Shown here piece after piece: positions 34,700-43,210 of a stretch of 64,000 bases of DNA. The stretch lies in contig CP051187.1 in assembly GCA_038087035.1 (NCBI GenBank), forward strand, positions 1,116,001 through 1,180,000, read 5' to 3'. The DNA is from Gloeotrichia echinulata CP02. Lineage in GTDB: Bacteria > Cyanobacteriota > Cyanobacteriia > Cyanobacteriales > Nostocaceae. The translations under genes and the position numbers were made by a program. Position 1 is the first letter of the stretch; every line of letters starts with the position of its first letter. A model generated the notes under the pieces. It saw nothing but the letters and a program-made list of their open reading frames with translations, searched no databases and had not been told where the DNA came from.

Positions 34700-34954
34700 T
34701 TGAATGATTTAACACGCAGAATTGATAAGATTATTGTCTCGGAGGCGGTTTCTGATACCTTAAATGATTTGACGCCAGAGCAAATAGCAATTTTCGATGC
34801 AGCGGTGGAAGGACGATACAAAGTGACTTATCTCCTTGATTCAAATATTGTTAGTTACATTTTGAAAAAAATTACAATTACACTGACTCTTTTCCCATTA
34901 TTTTATTTCTCATATTGGCTCAAATGTAGCTATGGCATTTACAGCCCGTTGTAG
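34700..34954 (+). pseudogene. Chimeric remnant: antitoxin-like tail joined to the PIN toxin start
   Basis: Bases 34700-34879 repeat the end of the 97-aa genes and the first 20 codons of the PIN gene. The first part resembles copy 1 (ATTGATA, AATGATTTgACGCCAGAGCA); the later part (TTTTCGATGCAGCGGTGGAA onward) matches copy 2 and the toxin start. The intergenic TAG is TAC here, so the two frames run together. Homology stops abruptly at about 34879 and the frame continues into unrelated DNA that overlaps the 3' end of the convergent DUF4276 gene. It is not expected to be functional. Confidence 0.82.
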
Positions 34955-35512
34955 GCTTGGAGAAGAATACTTAGCAACTTCCACGTGCCAAAAATGCTCA
35001 ACAAAGTAAATCAACTGTCCATTATAGTCTCGACCTACCTTTGCAGTGCTGTTAAGTTTTGGGACTATAGCTTCGCGCAATTCACGTTTTTTAGATTTCC
35101 TAGCAATATTAATCAGTGTTTGTTTAGGATCATTAATTATATCCACATCTTGAGGAATCAATGTTTGTTGTACTCCCAGGAATTTGGCAAAGGCTTCGCT
35201 ATCAGCTAAAAGCCATGCTTCGACTTCTCTAACAGCGATACGGAATAAAAGATTAGGATGTTTTGGGGAAGGTAGCCATTCTTGAATTATTTCCAGTGGA
35301 CATTCTTTTTTGTCAAGGTCTGTCAAGACTATATAAGGGGTTCCTTTGGCAGCATTATTAAATCCCTTTATAGTCTTTTTAAGATAGCCGAAACCGTGTT
35401 GACAATAACATGTACCCACTTGATAAGGACGGTTTGATTGGTGTAAAATTGCCCGCAATACAGCTTCACTTAGCGGGTCTTCAACAGCTAAATTAATAGA
35501 GATGAAGTCCAC
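34910..35512 (-). CDS. DUF4276 / TOPRIM-like protein, partner of an AAA ATPase
   Basis: This 200-aa protein has the DUF4276 layout. An N-terminal acidic residue follows the first strand (NLAVEDPLSEAVL, Glu11), VLTDLDKKE (63-70) supplies the D-x-D of a TOPRIM-like metal site, and REVEAWLLAD (95-104) is the family hallmark. TOPRIM proteins of this kind are probable metal-dependent nucleases or nucleotide-processing enzymes. Its start shares one base with the stop of the ATPase gene (35512), so translation is coupled. The pair resembles ATPase-plus-TOPRIM anti-phage systems such as Gabija-, OLD- and PARIS-type modules, but is not clearly one of them. Confidence 0.75.
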   Translation of the reverse strand: MDFISINLAVEDPLSEAVLRAILHQSNRPYQVGTCYCQHGFGYLKKTIKGFNNAAKGTPYIVLTDLDKKECPLEIIQEWLPSPKHPNLLFRIAVREVEAWLLADSEAFAKFLGVQQTLIPQDVDIINDPKQTLINIARKSKKRELREAIVPKLNSTAKVGRDYNGQLIYFVEHFWHVEVAKYSSPSLQRAVNAIATFEPI

Positions 35513-36660
35513 TACGGATTAAGCTCCAATTGATTAATTTCAGATGGTTTAGTTAATGGTAGGACTGCTTCCGCTACGCTTAACCCTCCTTCTAGTAAAT
35601 CACGGACATTATCAATTGAGGATGCTTGAATAATATTAGTGCCCTCTGGACTTGGTTTTAAAAGTAGAATTTCTTCAGCACCAATTCCTTCATCTTCCAG
35701 TAGATCTGCACTATGTGTAGTGAGTATTATTTGTCTTTTTTTTTGACGCTGTATTCGATACATTAAAGAGGGCAATTTTTTAACTATAGCTGCATTTAAA
35801 GATAACTCTGGTTCCTCCAGAAGTAGTAGTGAATCAGTTTCTAGTAATGACCAAAGTAAGCCTATTAGACGTAATGTACCATCAGAAAATTGATCTTCTC
35901 TTTGTTTACCTGCTTTTGGACGCCAATGCTCATATACTGCTTCTAAATGTGGAACACCCATCTCATCTTTTGTATCAGTCAGTTGTTTCAATTGGGGAAC
36001 AGCTGAACGCAAAGCATTTTCAATCTTGGTCAGTCGCGATTTGCGTGTTTTTTCAGGAGTTTTGGTAATGCGTTCTAGAAAACTTCGCCCAAAAGGATCT
36101 TCGGAAATACCCGATCCAGAAAATGCATCGGGATAACGCAGTAACTGGGGTATAAGGTGTAGATATAAGACGGATTCAAAGAACTTAGAAATTTCTCGGA
36201 AATTTGCATTAGCACTAATTTGCTCTAAGTGCGTCTGTGTTAGTCGTAACTCATCTTTTTGATCATCTTCGTTTGGTCTATTAACTATCCTTTCATTTCC
36301 CTTCCATACACGTTCATAAGCCAAAATAGGTTGACGGTAACCTCTGGTCTGTTGCGTTATTCCAATTGCATACTTCCATATAGGTTCAGCACTAGAGTAA
36401 TCTGAAAGATGTACCTCAATTTCAATCTTCGGATTTTGCTGCGCTGAAAGACAGCGAATCTTCGATACTCCTCCACGGTCTCTGACAGCCGTCTGTAAAC
36501 CACCTCCTGGTTTAGCAATGTCACGCAGAAAGCGGAATACATCCAGAAAGTTTGATTTACCACACGCATTAGGTCCAACTACAAAAATTCTGTCGTCTAA
36601 TTTAACATCTACTGAGAGAAAATTGCGCCAATTTTTTAGGATGATATGAGAGATAATCAT
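35512..36660 (-). CDS. AAA (AAA_21/OLD-like) ATPase
   Basis: This 382-aa RecF/OLD-type ABC ATPase begins IISHIILKNWRNF. It has Walker A GPNACGKSNFLD (29-40), signature FSDGTLRLIGLL, Walker B LLLLEEPELSLN and the H-loop ILTTHSADLLED. There is no fused TOPRIM domain at the C-terminus; instead a separate TOPRIM-like gene follows with a one-base overlap. Such ATPases sense or thread DNA or act as scaffolds for the nuclease partner in defence modules. It lies beside toxin-antitoxin genes. All nucleotide-binding motifs are present. The defence role is inferred. Confidence 0.85.
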   Translation of the reverse strand: MIISHIILKNWRNFLSVDVKLDDRIFVVGPNACGKSNFLDVFRFLRDIAKPGGGLQTAVRDRGGVSKIRCLSAQQNPKIEIEVHLSDYSSAEPIWKYAIGITQQTRGYRQPILAYERVWKGNERIVNRPNEDDQKDELRLTQTHLEQISANANFREISKFFESVLYLHLIPQLLRYPDAFSGSGISEDPFGRSFLERITKTPEKTRKSRLTKIENALRSAVPQLKQLTDTKDEMGVPHLEAVYEHWRPKAGKQREDQFSDGTLRLIGLLWSLLETDSLLLLEEPELSLNAAIVKKLPSLMYRIQRQKKRQIILTTHSADLLEDEGIGAEEILLLKPSPEGTNIIQASSIDNVRDLLEGGLSVAEAVLPLTKPSEINQLELNP

Positions 36661-36964
36661 TAGTTAACTAGATAATTTTCATATACAAAATGTTATGCTT
36701 ATGCCTCAATACTTGACTTGGTTTCAACTCAAGCAATGTTGGAAACAATAATTTAAATTTTATTAATCACTATTTTAACTGAATTTAATATAAAAGGAAT
36801 GTGTTCAGACGTACTTGGTTCCTATCTTGACAACTGGACAGAGAAATAAGCGATCGCCACCCTTGGCTGCTAAATTAAGAGAATTGCGCGTAAACCCTGA
36901 TGATTTGCTATAAGCTCGTGTAGCCGCAGGTTTTAAGCTGTCGGCTATTCACTCAACTTTGGTT
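36661..36964. other. AT-rich gap upstream of the ATPase gene
   Basis: Probable promoter region of the ATPase-DUF4276 pair. It contains a gcgatcgc octamer (about 36850) and no convincing gene. Confidence 0.4.
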
Positions 36965-37028
36965 GTAGCGTGCGTCAGAATACGAATCTGTTGATTGTTA
37001 CCGAATTATCGAGTCTGACGCACCCTAC
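36965..37028. repeat. 64-bp hairpin repeat (gtagcgtgcgtcag)
   Basis: GTAGCGTGCGTCAG and CTGACGCACCCTAC are near-perfect inverted ends. It is related to the TIRs at 60971-61227. It lies just past the stop of the SLH protein gene and could serve as its terminator. Confidence 0.7.
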
Positions 37029-37030
37029 AC

Positions 37031-38722
37031 TTAAGCAGTGACGATATAAGGCGAGTTAACCGCCGCTACACGACCAGCATCGACTAAAGCTTGATACACA
37101 AACGCTACCACCTCTGCGCGTGTAGCATCGCGGGTGGGGTTGAGTTGCTTGGGATTGGGGTAATTGACGATGATCTGCTTGTCTATACCTTTGACTACTT
37201 CATCCTTGGCGTAATCGGGAATTTTCGCTTGATCATCGAATTTGATGGTGGTTGTAGCATTACCAGATAACCCTAGTCCATTCACCAGAGAGACAATTAC
37301 TTGCACTCGCTGGATATTTTTATTAGGTGCGAAGGTACCATCAGGAAGACCAGAGAGAAATAAACCTTGATATGCTTGCTGAATTACCTTAGATGCCCAA
37401 AAGTCGGCTGCTACATCCTTGAATTTGACCGCCGCACGGTTGGGAGATGGATTGAACGCCTTGACCAGTAAGGCTGCATATTGCGCCCGTGTCATTGTCG
37501 CATCGGGTTTAAATGTGCGATCTGGAAAACCACTGACTATCCCCTGTTTGACTAATTCTCGAATAAATGCAGCCGCCCAATGACCACTAATATCAGTGAA
37601 GTCACTAGCTGTGGGTGCGGGTGCAGGTGTTGGTGCAGGTGTTGGTTTTGGTGCGGGTGCAGGTACTGGTACTGGTACTGGTATCGGTGTGGGCACTGGT
37701 ACTGGTACTGGTGCGGGTGTTGGTGCGGGTGCGGGTGTTGGTGCGGGTGTTGGTGCGGGTGTTGGTGCGGGTGTTGGTGCGGGTGTTGGTGCGGGTGCGG
37801 GTGCGGGTGTTGGTGCGGGTGCGGGTGTCGGGTTTACGGCAACAGATGCAAACTCTATACTACCTGTCACTTTAGTCGGATCAATTTGATTTCCCACAGA
37901 AATCAACTTGTTGGTACCGGCATTTTGCAAATCAAACTTAGCGTTATTGCGTAAGATGTTACCGCCTGGGCTATTGGTACTGCCCAAATCGGGTAGGGCA
38001 TTAGCAATCACCGTCAGACCATCGTCAGTGTTCTTTTCACTGATATTATTACGCAATACGGGGCGTGCTGTACCAGAGACGACAATTCCAGAACGGTTTT
38101 CGGAAATTTTGTTATCTATAAGTGTCGGTGATGCGGTATCACTAATGGCAATGCCGTAACCTGTCTTGAAGAAGGTGTTTCCTTGAATTTGCCCTTTGGA
38201 ATTTTTGGCTATGGAAAGACCATTGGCAGCATTTTCAGAGAACACATTACCGAGGATAACTGGATTAGCATCACCAGTAGCAAATACACCCTCACGTTTG
38301 CATTGGGTAAAGGTGCTATTAGCAACGGTAGGTGTACTGGATTCAGCCCAGGCACCAGTACCACGGCTGGCTAGATTTGTCACAGTTACCCCCCGGAGTT
38401 CTGCACCATTTAATAGCACAAAGGTGACATTTTGTCCAGCAAAAGTCCGGCTGAGGTAAGTACCACTACCCTCAATCAAAATCCCACTACCTTTGTTGGC
38501 TTCATTACCCACCACTATCACGCCAGCAGCTATCGTTAGGGGAAAGGTTTCACCACTAGCGGTATTGTAATTACCATCTGCTAATTGAATTTTGCTCCCC
38601 AATGCGGCTTCTTTGAGGGCTTTGGTAATCGTTTTGAAGGGGGATTGTTGAGTACCAGGGTTGCTATCGTTACCAGTCCCTGGATTTACAAAGAAATTTG
38701 ACGCCATATTTATAGTTCCCAA
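37031..38722 (-). CDS. Parallel beta-helix (DUF1565) protein with three SLH domains
   Basis: This 563-aa protein has a DUF1565/pectate-lyase-like beta-helix (about 8-290, with FFVNPGTGNDSNPGTQQSPF and many GN.F...N.I repeats). A proline-alanine-threonine-valine linker (about 297-370) encoded by short tandem codon repeats follows, and then three S-layer-homology domains (DISGHWAAAFIREL, DVAADFWASKVIQQA, QAKIPDYAKDEVVKGI). SLH domains anchor proteins to the peptidoglycan-linked wall polymer; the beta-helix likely binds or cleaves polysaccharide. No classical signal peptide is visible at either start (38722 or 38707), which is odd for an envelope protein. Open frames on the other strand across the linker are repeat artefacts. 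Confidence 0.87.
   Translation of the reverse strand: MGTINMASNFFVNPGTGNDSNPGTQQSPFKTITKALKEAALGSKIQLADGNYNTASGETFPLTIAAGVIVVGNEANKGSGILIEGSGTYLSRTFAGQNVTFVLLNGAELRGVTVTNLASRGTGAWAESSTPTVANSTFTQCKREGVFATGDANPVILGNVFSENAANGLSIAKNSKGQIQGNTFFKTGYGIAISDTASPTLIDNKISENRSGIVVSGTARPVLRNNISEKNTDDGLTVIANALPDLGSTNSPGGNILRNNAKFDLQNAGTNKLISVGNQIDPTKVTGSIEFASVAVNPTPAPAPTPAPAPAPTPAPTPAPTPAPTPAPTPAPAPTPAPVPVPVPTPIPVPVPVPAPAPKPTPAPTPAPAPTASDFTDISGHWAAAFIRELVKQGIVSGFPDRTFKPDATMTRAQYAALLVKAFNPSPNRAAVKFKDVAADFWASKVIQQAYQGLFLSGLPDGTFAPNKNIQRVQVIVSLVNGLGLSGNATTTIKFDDQAKIPDYAKDEVVKGIDKQIIVNYPNPKQLNPTRDATRAEVVAFVYQALVDAGRVAAVNSPYIVTA
37601..37835. repeat. Codon-repeat tract encoding the Pro-Ala-Thr linker
   Basis: Tandem ggtgcgggtgtt / ggtgcgggtgcg units on the plus strand (Pro-Ala-Pro-Thr on the coding strand). 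Length is likely variable between strains by slippage. Confidence 0.85.
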
Positions 38723-39089
38723 AAATACATAGACATCCTAGCGCTAACTATTCAATTTGGTAGGAATTGCTAAAATTTTACTTGCCAAATTGACTACGAG
38801 TGTTATGTGGTCGATTCCGCAAAACTTGAGGGGATATTGGCTGTGGTTGGAAGCACGGCGTTGTAGGGGTTTCGCGAAAGGGTCCCCTGGTGAGTGGTCT
38901 ATTTACAGGAAGATGCTGTAAACTCAACATCAGGGCTGGTGTGAGAAAATGAACCATTGCAGTGGTAATTGCGATCGCTAAAAAATCCAAAACTCAAAGG
39001 GTTCGGCTTTTAGTATAGATTTTTACTAAAGTTTAATGTGGTTTTTTGAGAGTAGTGAGTTTTGGGTTCGATGCAGAAAAATAGGCAAT
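38723..39089. other. Intergenic region with a partial MITE end
   Basis: 38893-38921 (gtggtctatttacaggaag...ctgtaa) is a diverged end of the 97-bp MITE family. The rest should include the promoter of the beta-helix/SLH gene. No gene. Confidence 0.45.
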
Positions 39090-39650
39090 TTAACCAAGAT
39101 AAGGGTATTGTGGCGGGTTGATTTTCAATAATTCTGTCCAGTATAGGATAGCATTATTTTTGGTTGTCTCTTGATCACGCGATTTGTGAACTCTGCCTAT
39201 CTCCATGAGAAAATATGTCAGTTTAATAGCAGTAAGCGAATTAATCAATCCCACAGCTTTCAAATTTTGTAAAAATAAATGTAGCAAGATTTGTAGCTTC
39301 TGTCTGTGACGAAAATACATCCACCATTTCATTTGATGTATGGCGATGCTGGTTTGATAACCTAATGTAGTTTCTACTTCAGTTAATTTATCTTTAATTT
39401 GATAATAAAACTGTATTTCCCTATCATGATTACCTGCTTTCTGGGCATTAACAGCATCATCAGATAATTGATAAGCCTGACTAATTAAGTTACCTGCCGT
39501 TTCTGCCTGCTCTTGAGTATAACCTAGTTTCATATATATGGTAGCTGCTGCTGATGCCAATTCGGCAAACTTATGAGCATCGTGTAACCAATATATTTCT
39601 GCTTGTAACTCCCCTAATGTTGTTGCTAAACTCTCTTTCATGTTCAACAT
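39090..39650 (-). CDS. Hypothetical helical protein
   Basis: This 186-aa protein is not recognised. It is predicted almost entirely helical with TPR-like spacing (FAELASAAATIYMKLGYTQE, then NLISQAYQLSDDAVNAQKAG and IQFYYQIKDKLTEVETTLGY), and lacks a signal peptide or clear membrane segment. The C-terminal part is hydrophobic and basic (WWMYFRHRQKLQILLHLFLQ). It is solitary, on the same strand as the flanking SLH and channel genes but separated by gaps of 100-370 bp. Codon use looks like its neighbours. No function is proposed. Confidence 0.6.
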   Translation of the reverse strand: MLNMKESLATTLGELQAEIYWLHDAHKFAELASAAATIYMKLGYTQEQAETAGNLISQAYQLSDDAVNAQKAGNHDREIQFYYQIKDKLTEVETTLGYQTSIAIHQMKWWMYFRHRQKLQILLHLFLQNLKAVGLINSLTAIKLTYFLMEIGRVHKSRDQETTKNNAILYWTELLKINPPQYPYLG

Positions 39651-39748
39651 AATTAATAATTAATATAGCGGTTCCCATTCAGATAACTGCTGTGTTTCAT
39701 CACTAATTAGTCCCAATTCTAACGCATCCTACACAGCCCTGTACCTCC

Positions 39749-40540
39749 TCAATCAACCTTTCTAGCGGGTAGCTTAGTCCCACACCTTTTACAAAAACCA
39801 GCATCGACATCATGAAAAGCTAAACCACAACCGGAACAAACTGTTTCTACTTGAGTTGTATTTTTCACCAATCGCTTAATTAAATCACCAACTTGCCAAG
39901 GAATCAAGGCAATTCCTGTAAAAATCATTAATACTGTTAGCAGACGACCTAATTCGGAAATTGGGATGACATCGCCAAATCCCACAGTGGTCATTGTGAC
40001 TATCGAGAAATAAAACGCATCCAAAAAAGTAGCAAAAGCTTTGGGGTTAATTGGATGCTCGACTTGATAAATTAAGCCTGAATAAACAAATATAATCGCA
40101 AATAAAGTAAATAATATTCGGGTAAAGGTGACACCATCTTCTGTGCTGAACCTTCCACATAAAAATCTTTTATCTATAAACCTCATTAACCTTAAAATTC
40201 GGAACCATCGCAGCAACCGAATAAAACGTATATCTACTGCTCCCAGAAGAAATGGCAAAATTGCCATTAAGTCAATAATTGAATAGAAACTCAGAATGTA
40301 GGTAATTTTGTTTTCTGCACTCCATATACGGAGTATATATTCCAAGGTAAAAATTATGAAGATAGCGGAATCTACTAGATTTAACAGTAACCGGACATCA
40401 TCAGGAATATTATAAGTTTCTCCGACAAAAATTCCTGATGACAACAGCACTAGTCCAGCAATCGTTAAATTAATTGCTTTACCTACTGGTGTTTCTAGGT
40501 CTTTTAAGTAGAATTCGGTTTTTTCTCTGCTCAATAACAT
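39749..40540 (-). CDS. Voltage-gated-type potassium channel with C-terminal zinc ribbon
   Basis: This protein of about 263 aa has six transmembrane segments. An S4-like helix rich in arginine (DIRFIRLLRWFRILRLMRFI) and the pore/selectivity filter TMTTVGFGDVIP indicate a K+ channel. The C-terminus adds CSGCGLAFHDVDAGFCKRCG, a four-cysteine zinc-ribbon. I prefer ATG at 40540 (MLLSREKTEFYLKDLE) to a TTG 26 codons upstream. It would sit in the plasma membrane and pass K+ on depolarisation; the ribbon may regulate gating or assembly. It is divergently oriented to the deaminase gene. Confidence 0.88.
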   Translation of the reverse strand: MLLSREKTEFYLKDLETPVGKAINLTIAGLVLLSSGIFVGETYNIPDDVRLLLNLVDSAIFIIFTLEYILRIWSAENKITYILSFYSIIDLMAILPFLLGAVDIRFIRLLRWFRILRLMRFIDKRFLCGRFSTEDGVTFTRILFTLFAIIFVYSGLIYQVEHPINPKAFATFLDAFYFSIVTMTTVGFGDVIPISELGRLLTVLMIFTGIALIPWQVGDLIKRLVKNTTQVETVCSGCGLAFHDVDAGFCKRCGTKLPARKVD

Positions 40541-40631
40541 ATATGACAGTAGACACGGGTAATGAATTCGCGAAAATAAGAGTCGAAATCGGATATTCTT
40601 AACTATTATCGTTCGCAATTCTCAAGTTGGC

Positions 40632-41060
40632 ATGAACCCAGAATACTTTATGAGTCTAGCATTGGCAGAAGCAAAAAAAGGTGATGCGCCTTACGGTGCG
40701 GTGATTGTTAAAGATAACGAAGTAGTTGCCGTAGGTTATAATACTGTAAGGCGAGATAGCGATCCATCTGCTCATGCCGAAATAAATGTGATTCGCAGTT
40801 TAACGGCTAAACTTAAAATTCCTTCTTTAGAAGGTTATAGCATATATACAACTGGCGAACCTTGTCCGATGTGTGCGACTGCTTGTGTTTGGACAGGGAT
40901 ATCAGAAATTATCTATGGTGTTTCTATTCAAGATTTAATTTCTGTAAATCAGTCGCAGATTAATATTTCTTGTGAAGAAGTGATTGCGAAGTCTTTTCGG
41001 AATATCAAGGTTACAAAAGGGATTTTAAAATCAGAATGCTTACAGTTATTTAACAGTTAA
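40632..41060 (+). CDS. Nucleoside/cytidine-deaminase family protein
   Basis: This 142-aa zinc-dependent deaminase has the catalytic SAHAEINVIRS (HAE) and the cysteine motif GEPCPMCATACVWTGISEI (PCxxC). Its length and the C-terminal IIYGVSIQDL region fit guanine deaminase/CDD-type enzymes better than TadA, which usually has a different C-terminal helix; both remain possible. It would deaminate a purine or pyrimidine base. It stands alone between the channel gene (divergent) and the PATAN gene (convergent). Confidence 0.85.
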   Translation: MNPEYFMSLALAEAKKGDAPYGAVIVKDNEVVAVGYNTVRRDSDPSAHAEINVIRSLTAKLKIPSLEGYSIYTTGEPCPMCATACVWTGISEIIYGVSIQDLISVNQSQINISCEEVIAKSFRNIKVTKGILKSECLQLFNS

Positions 41061-41141
41061 ATTCGTAGTACCGCTAAAGCTCTATAGAAGCGCAGCGGCT
41101 TCTCACGATTCCTATAGTTGGCTTTATTCTCGCCAACTTAC

Positions 41142-42029
41142 TTAAGCTTTATTCCTGAGAAAATCTACTAAATTTTTGAGAAATGACCGACTAATAGCTG
41201 GTGGGTTAGAAGGGTCTTGTACTGGTTCTGCTAAGGGGACTGTTGGCGTAGACTGAGTTGATTCATCCATTGCACATGCAGGGTAAGCAGATACCATGAA
41301 ATGTTCGTCAGCCAAACCAATGACGATTAGTCTATAGGCAATTTGTTGGACAGTTTCTACAGGTATTCTCAGCTGATTAGCAATATCCTGTAGGGAAATA
41401 TTACCATTGACAAACTCCCATACTTGCCATTCTAGGGCATTGAGCTGTATTTGGGGCTGTTTTGCAATCAAACTTGATAAACCGGATGTCTGGTCTGGTA
41501 GTTTGTCTGCTAAAGCTGTCCAGTCTCGCAGCGCACGCAAACCGATGAGAATGACCTCAGTTGCTGACATACTAAGACCGGTCATTTCTGATAAGGGTAA
41601 TTTCAATTTTTCTATGGTATCAAATTTAAACTCACCATCCTGAACTTGAAATAAGTTACATATTGGTCGCAATACTTGACTGTTAAATAGCAGTTTCAGT
41701 TGTTCTGATTGCAATAGTCCTTGAGATTTGAGAAATAACCCCATTGGTGTGATTATAGAACTAGAGGAAATCTGAGTAACTCTCGATATAACCCGTTCGC
41801 TAATCCATCCCCGTTGAGCAATCATTAATGTCAAGCTTTTTTGATCTAAGCGGTCGGCTACAGCAACAATGCGACCTTGATGTAGCCAGAAGTAGTAAAC
41901 TTGTTTTTTGCCATTTTGATTTTCTTGTGGTAGGAACTCAATGTAAATTACTCCTGTCTTTTTTCCGTGATCTAAAAATTGAAGTAGTTCTGGTAAAGAA
42001 AAATCGGCAAAATTACCAGTTATCGTCAT
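41142..42029 (-). CDS. PATAN (DUF4388) domain protein
   Basis: This 295-aa protein begins MTITGNFADFSLPELLQFLD followed by KKTGVIYIEF, the PATAN/DUF4388 start found in cyanobacterial PatA-type and other signalling proteins. It continues with a strand-rich domain and a C-terminal winged-helix-like part (VWEFVNGNISLQDIANQLRI). PATAN domains are protein-interaction modules in phototaxis, heterocyst and two-component systems; no receiver domain is attached here. Genes for a small GTPase, a roadblock protein and a V4R-like protein lie upstream on the same strand, spaced 180-330 bp apart, which suggests one regulatory module. Confidence 0.83.
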   Translation of the reverse strand: MTITGNFADFSLPELLQFLDHGKKTGVIYIEFLPQENQNGKKQVYYFWLHQGRIVAVADRLDQKSLTLMIAQRGWISERVISRVTQISSSSIITPMGLFLKSQGLLQSEQLKLLFNSQVLRPICNLFQVQDGEFKFDTIEKLKLPLSEMTGLSMSATEVILIGLRALRDWTALADKLPDQTSGLSSLIAKQPQIQLNALEWQVWEFVNGNISLQDIANQLRIPVETVQQIAYRLIVIGLADEHFMVSAYPACAMDESTQSTPTVPLAEPVQDPSNPPAISRSFLKNLVDFLRNKA

Positions 42030-42360
42030 TATTTGTCTCCCTTATTCTGTTGTATTAAATCTTTAATTAAGTATTCTGGCACAAATAAATTTTACTAGTT
42101 AAGTCAGTCGGCGCAAATAAACCGTACTGGTTAGGGTCTTCATTTGTGCAGCCCTGCGTTAGTCGGGTTCAAAGGTTTAAAGTAAGTGGCGTCATTGGTA
42201 AGGGGTTTTGAGTATATTTGCCTGAAATTGATATTTTTAAATCAAATTAATATTTAAGTTGTTATTTTCTTTTAATTGTTATATTTTCTCTCCTATTTTT
42301 GCATAAAAATGCTATTGAATTAGCAACTCTTTAGCAAAAAAATAGCCTTTGACATGTTCT
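42030..42360. other. AT-rich gap between the GTPase and PATAN genes
   Basis: It contains gtcagtcggcgcaaataaacc at 42106 and a poly-T/A stretch. A related cagtaggttggcgcaaatcaa is found at 43650, upstream of the roadblock gene. This shared block may be a regulatory or repeat sequence. No gene. Confidence 0.4.
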
Positions 42361-42900
42361 TTAAACTGTACAACTTTCCATCAAGTGCTGTACTAAAACA
42401 ATTACGGCTTCAACTACAGAGTCTCTGTCCGTGGGGTTCACCTTCACAATCGGGGGTCGGTGATTCTGATCCATGTACCCAAGGGCGAGGTACACATCTT
42501 CTTCTGCCCAAGCGCCAGGACAGTCATTATGAGTTATACCAATAATCATGGGAATATTCACACGTTCATTCATAAACGAGATAATTTGACGCGCTTGACG
42601 AAACTCTCTAGGGCGATGGGCTGGTACCAGTAAGATATAAGCGTGACCCTTGCGAATCAAAATATCCCACATAAAATCAAAGCGAGACTGACCAGGTGTA
42701 CCATAAAGGTATAATGCCATGTCAGAACCAAAGTGTACTCGACCGAAGTCAATGGCAACGGTGGTCTTTTGTTTCAGTAATGCTGTTTCGTCAGTTGCAC
42801 GAGTATCTGTGTCTACTACGTCAATTTCACTCACAGAACGGATGAAAGTAGACTTACCAGCGCCTACTGTTCCTGTGACAATCAAGCTCATCTTTTCCAT
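42361..42900 (-). CDS. Small Ras-like/MglA-type GTPase
   Basis: This 179-aa GTPase has the P-loop GTVGAGKSTFIR (10-21), a DFG segment (AIDFGRVHFGS) in place of the usual G3 start with LYGTPGQSRFDFMW as the G3 region, and a G4-like GITHNDCPGAW. The usual NKxD appears as THND, as in the bacterial Arf/MglA-related group. Such GTPases switch polarity or motility complexes with roadblock partners as GTPase-activating proteins. A roadblock gene lies 310 bp upstream on the same strand. The GTP-binding core looks complete. Confidence 0.87.
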   Translation of the reverse strand: MEKMSLIVTGTVGAGKSTFIRSVSEIDVVDTDTRATDETALLKQKTTVAIDFGRVHFGSDMALYLYGTPGQSRFDFMWDILIRKGHAYILLVPAHRPREFRQARQIISFMNERVNIPMIIGITHNDCPGAWAEEDVYLALGYMDQNHRPPIVKVNPTDRDSVVEAVIVLVQHLMESCTV

Positions 42901-43210
42901 GCTTTTTTACTCCCTAAATATATAAATCCTAGGCTTCATTTGAGAAGAATTATTGTAGATTATTAAATCAATATTTTGATTTAGATATTTCTACATCATT
43001 TATTTGTTGTAAAACCTCAAATCTACAACCCAAAATTCAATGATATTCAAGAATTAAGCTAATTCATAATTATTAATTCGTGATTCATATTTAAGAAATG
43101 GTTCTATTCCCCTGCGAGAAACAATAAATTATGTTTTAGTTGGGGGTGAAATGAACTACACAACAGAATTATGAATTATGAATTATGAATTATGAATTAT
43201 GGATTTAAAA
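42901..43210. repeat. Gap with ttatgaa tandem repeats
   Basis: About five tandem attatga heptamers (43163-43201) end just before the roadblock gene stop. The rest is AT-rich and has no gene. Confidence 0.7.

Noticed and set aside
37580..37954. Three plus-strand frames rich in Cys/Trp, Gly/Ala or Val/Leu across the SLH protein linker
   Set aside because: They arise from the short codon repeats of the minus-strand gene; no start site or family similarity.
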